From Neocallimastix lanati (nom. inval.) (lineage: Eukaryota; Neocallimastigomycota; Neocallimastigomycetes; Neocallimastigales; Neocallimastigaceae): DNA of 64,000 nucleotides. Under the pieces are notes generated by a model. That model was not told the DNA's origin. It ran no database searches and worked only from the letters and a program-made list of their open reading frames with translations. The translations under genes were made by a program, and so were the position numbers. The DNA lies in the NCBI GenBank assembly GCA_016946835.1, contig JACVTC010000103.1, positions 1-64,000 on the forward strand, read 5' to 3'. This document shows positions 61,662 to 64,000 of the stretch, piece by piece; position 1 is the stretch's first letter; each line of letters starts with the position of its first letter.

Positions 61662-64000
61662 CTTTAATATTTATTAAGTTTAAAAAAGAAATTAATCTTA
61701 AATTATTTTATTATTATTATAAAACCTTATATTTTTCTTAAAATTATATTATTCACTATATTTCTTAATATAAAAAAAAATATATAACCTTTTAATAAAT
61801 ATTTTAAAAAACTTTATTAATAATTTTATATATTTATTTTTACTTTTTATATTTTAAATATTTAATTTGTTTGTGTATTTTAACGTTAATATGTTTTTTC
61901 TTTTTTTTTTTATTTACTTTTATTTTTCGTGAGGTTATTTTTTATCCGTTTGAAATTGTTTTGTGCAAAATATGTGTCCGTGATAATTCGTTTATAAATA
62001 AAAAAACATTTAATTATTTATGATTGATTTATAATAGATATGTTAACGTATTCTATGTTTAAAAGATGAATTTTTTATCTTTATATTTATATTTTAATAT
62101 TATTCTATAATTAAATTATGGATAATACTAAAAATGTTAAATATAAAGATTATTTAATAAATATTTATTTCGCTTTTATTTTTTTTTTTTTTTTAATTTT
62201 ATTGTTTAATATTTAAATTTTATATTAATAATAATTAAAATGAAAATATAAAATTTATCGTACTTTTAAAAAAAAAAAAAAATTAGTTAATTAAACTAAT
62301 TCTTACAATTATTAAAATTGCTATTGATTTTATAATATAATAAAAAATATATATATTTCACGATATACTTTATATTTTATACTTTTAATTATTCTATATA
62401 TCTTATTTATTTATTTTGTTTATTTTTATTTTTTAATATCGTTATAAGTATTATTTCTATTTTTGATTTTTTTATTATTATTTTGTTTAATTGCTTTCTA
62501 AAAGCATAATTATAATTAATCTTTTTATTTTTATTTAAACTTTTAATTTAAAAATGAAATTAACTTTATTTAAATTTTAATAACATCTTTATAATTTTTT
62601 ATTTATTATTATTGTACTTTATCTCTTTAATTTTTTCCTCTTTCTTTTTCTTTTTTCTTTCTTTTTTTTTTTCTCTTCTTTTTTATTATTATTATTGATA
62701 TAAATAGTATTTTACAAAATAATAATAATAATTTACAAACAAAAAAGAAAAAAAAAAAGGTATAATTTTTTTTCTAAGAGATTTCAATAAATAAATTGTT
62801 TAAAAATACTAATAAAAAATTATAAGATATTCTAGAGAACACAATCCTTCTATAATTCTATTTATTTTTTTTTTTTTTTATTTATTTATTTATTTATTCA
62901 AAAAGAAAAAAGGAAAAAAAAAAAAAATGTTTCTTTTTTTTTTTTAAAAAAAATAATAATAATAAAATAAAATAAAAAAATAAAAAAAAAAATACAAAAT
63001 ATGTTTATTATAGTAATATATTATGTTAATAAATAAAACATTTTATTAATATATCAATATTAATATTGTTAATAGAATCATAAATTAATAAGCTATTCAC
63101 ATATATTTATAATATATAATAAAATGTTTTTTAACAATAGTCGATATTATATACCACTTAAAGTGATATTATCATTTAATACTGAATAAAGTTTGCATTC
63201 AAATTATTTCCAAGTGCTACAAAGTAAAAAAAAAAATAGCAATGATCAATTTATTATTAATTTAATTAATTAATTAATATAATTTATGTATATATATGAT
63301 AATAAATTAATCTATTGAAGCATAATTAATAGTAGTTACAAAATAAATATTAAATAGAAATAGTTTGTGTAACTAATAATTAATATAAAATAAATAACTA
63401 TTAAATCGCATTTAATATAAATTACAATTTAAATGAAATTATAATTTAAATAAAAAGTTGAAAAATTAAATTTATTTCATATACAATAGTAATCTATTCT
63501 TTTTTAATATATTACATAATATTTTAATCTCAAAACATAAATACATTTATATTGAATTATTATAAATAAATATAATAAAAGATTATTACAATAAAATATT
63601 TAAAAAAAAAAAATTATATATATATATATATATATAATTATTAAATTCTATAATGAATAATGAAAGGTGTTATTAAATATTACTATTTATTATATATAAT
63701 CTAGTATATACTACTTATTTCATATTAAAACTTTTTAATGTTTTTTTTTTATCTATTTAAAACTATTAATAATGTTTGTTATATTTAGCAATTTGTTAAC
63801 ATGTTTTAATTCTTGCTATTATTATTTAATTATTAACAGTTTTAATTCATGCTATTATTATTGAACTATTAATTAACTTATTTTAATTATTATTATTATT
63901 GAACTTTTAATTAACATGTTTTAATTTTGTTATTATTTAAATTTTATGTACATAAATACAAAAAAAAAAAAAAAAAAGCTTTATTTAAATTCTTCAGTGT
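61662..64000. other. AT-rich region, no gene seen
   Basis: The part next to 61661 would hold the promoter of the PH-domain gene; no clear element stands out. Around 61930-62000 there is a slightly more complex stretch (GAGGTTATTTTTTATCCGTT, TGTGCAAAATATGTGTCCGTG) without a frame. The rest is A/T runs and TA or TTA repeats, and the window ends in a short A run and unique sequence. Confidence 0.6.

Overview
The window looks like nuclear DNA of an anaerobic gut fungus (Neocallimastigomycota). Three things point that way. Intergenic DNA is extremely AT-rich and full of A, T, TA, TTA and TTTA tracts, while the coding islands are clearly richer in GC. A secreted GH115 glycoside hydrolase carries two small Cys-rich fungal dockerin (CBM10-type) modules, a hallmark of fungal cellulosomes. 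One gene has five AT-rich GT-AG introns. Genus cannot be told from the sequence.

Layout. 1-1149: 40-bp tandem repeats, a long imperfect hairpin and a tRNA-like A/B-box sequence on the minus strand. 1150-9166: a complete, apparently young Ty3/gypsy LTR retrotransposon (LTRs about 850 bp, Gag, Pol) with a textbook -1 ribosomal frameshift signal between gag and pol. 9172-18924: gene desert holding a decayed Ty3/gypsy reverse transcriptase fragment (12424-12840), a diverged SINE tail (13797-13940) and a GC-richer island ending in A33 (14690-15288). 18925-22194 (-): GH115 alpha-glucuronidase with tandem dockerins. 22212-44711: long desert with many tandem repeats, microsatellites and gene relics, plus a full-length tRNA-derived SINE (34743-35184) with a perfect 16-bp target-site duplication. 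44712-48911 (-): a Cdc25-like Ras guanine-nucleotide exchange factor. Its SH3 and WW domains lie on five small exons upstream of a large exon with RasGEF-N and RasGEF domains. 53504-53690: a second, 5'-truncated SINE copy. 55965-61661 (-): a very long low-complexity protein with one PH domain and a recurring KAL-x-x-x-G motif. 61662-64000: AT-rich DNA with no gene seen.

How the parts fit. The GH115 enzyme would be secreted and docked on the fungal cellulosome to remove glucuronic acid side chains from xylan. The RasGEF and PH-domain proteins are ordinary eukaryotic signalling or membrane-associated proteins, with no operon-like link to each other. The rest is shaped by retroelements: an LTR element, an older LTR-element relic and a tRNA-derived SINE family that implies a LINE-type reverse transcriptase elsewhere in the genome. 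The most notable signals are the slippery-site-plus-hairpin frameshift element, the SINE family with conserved 3' hairpins, and the exon structure that extends the RasGEF gene by about 149 residues.
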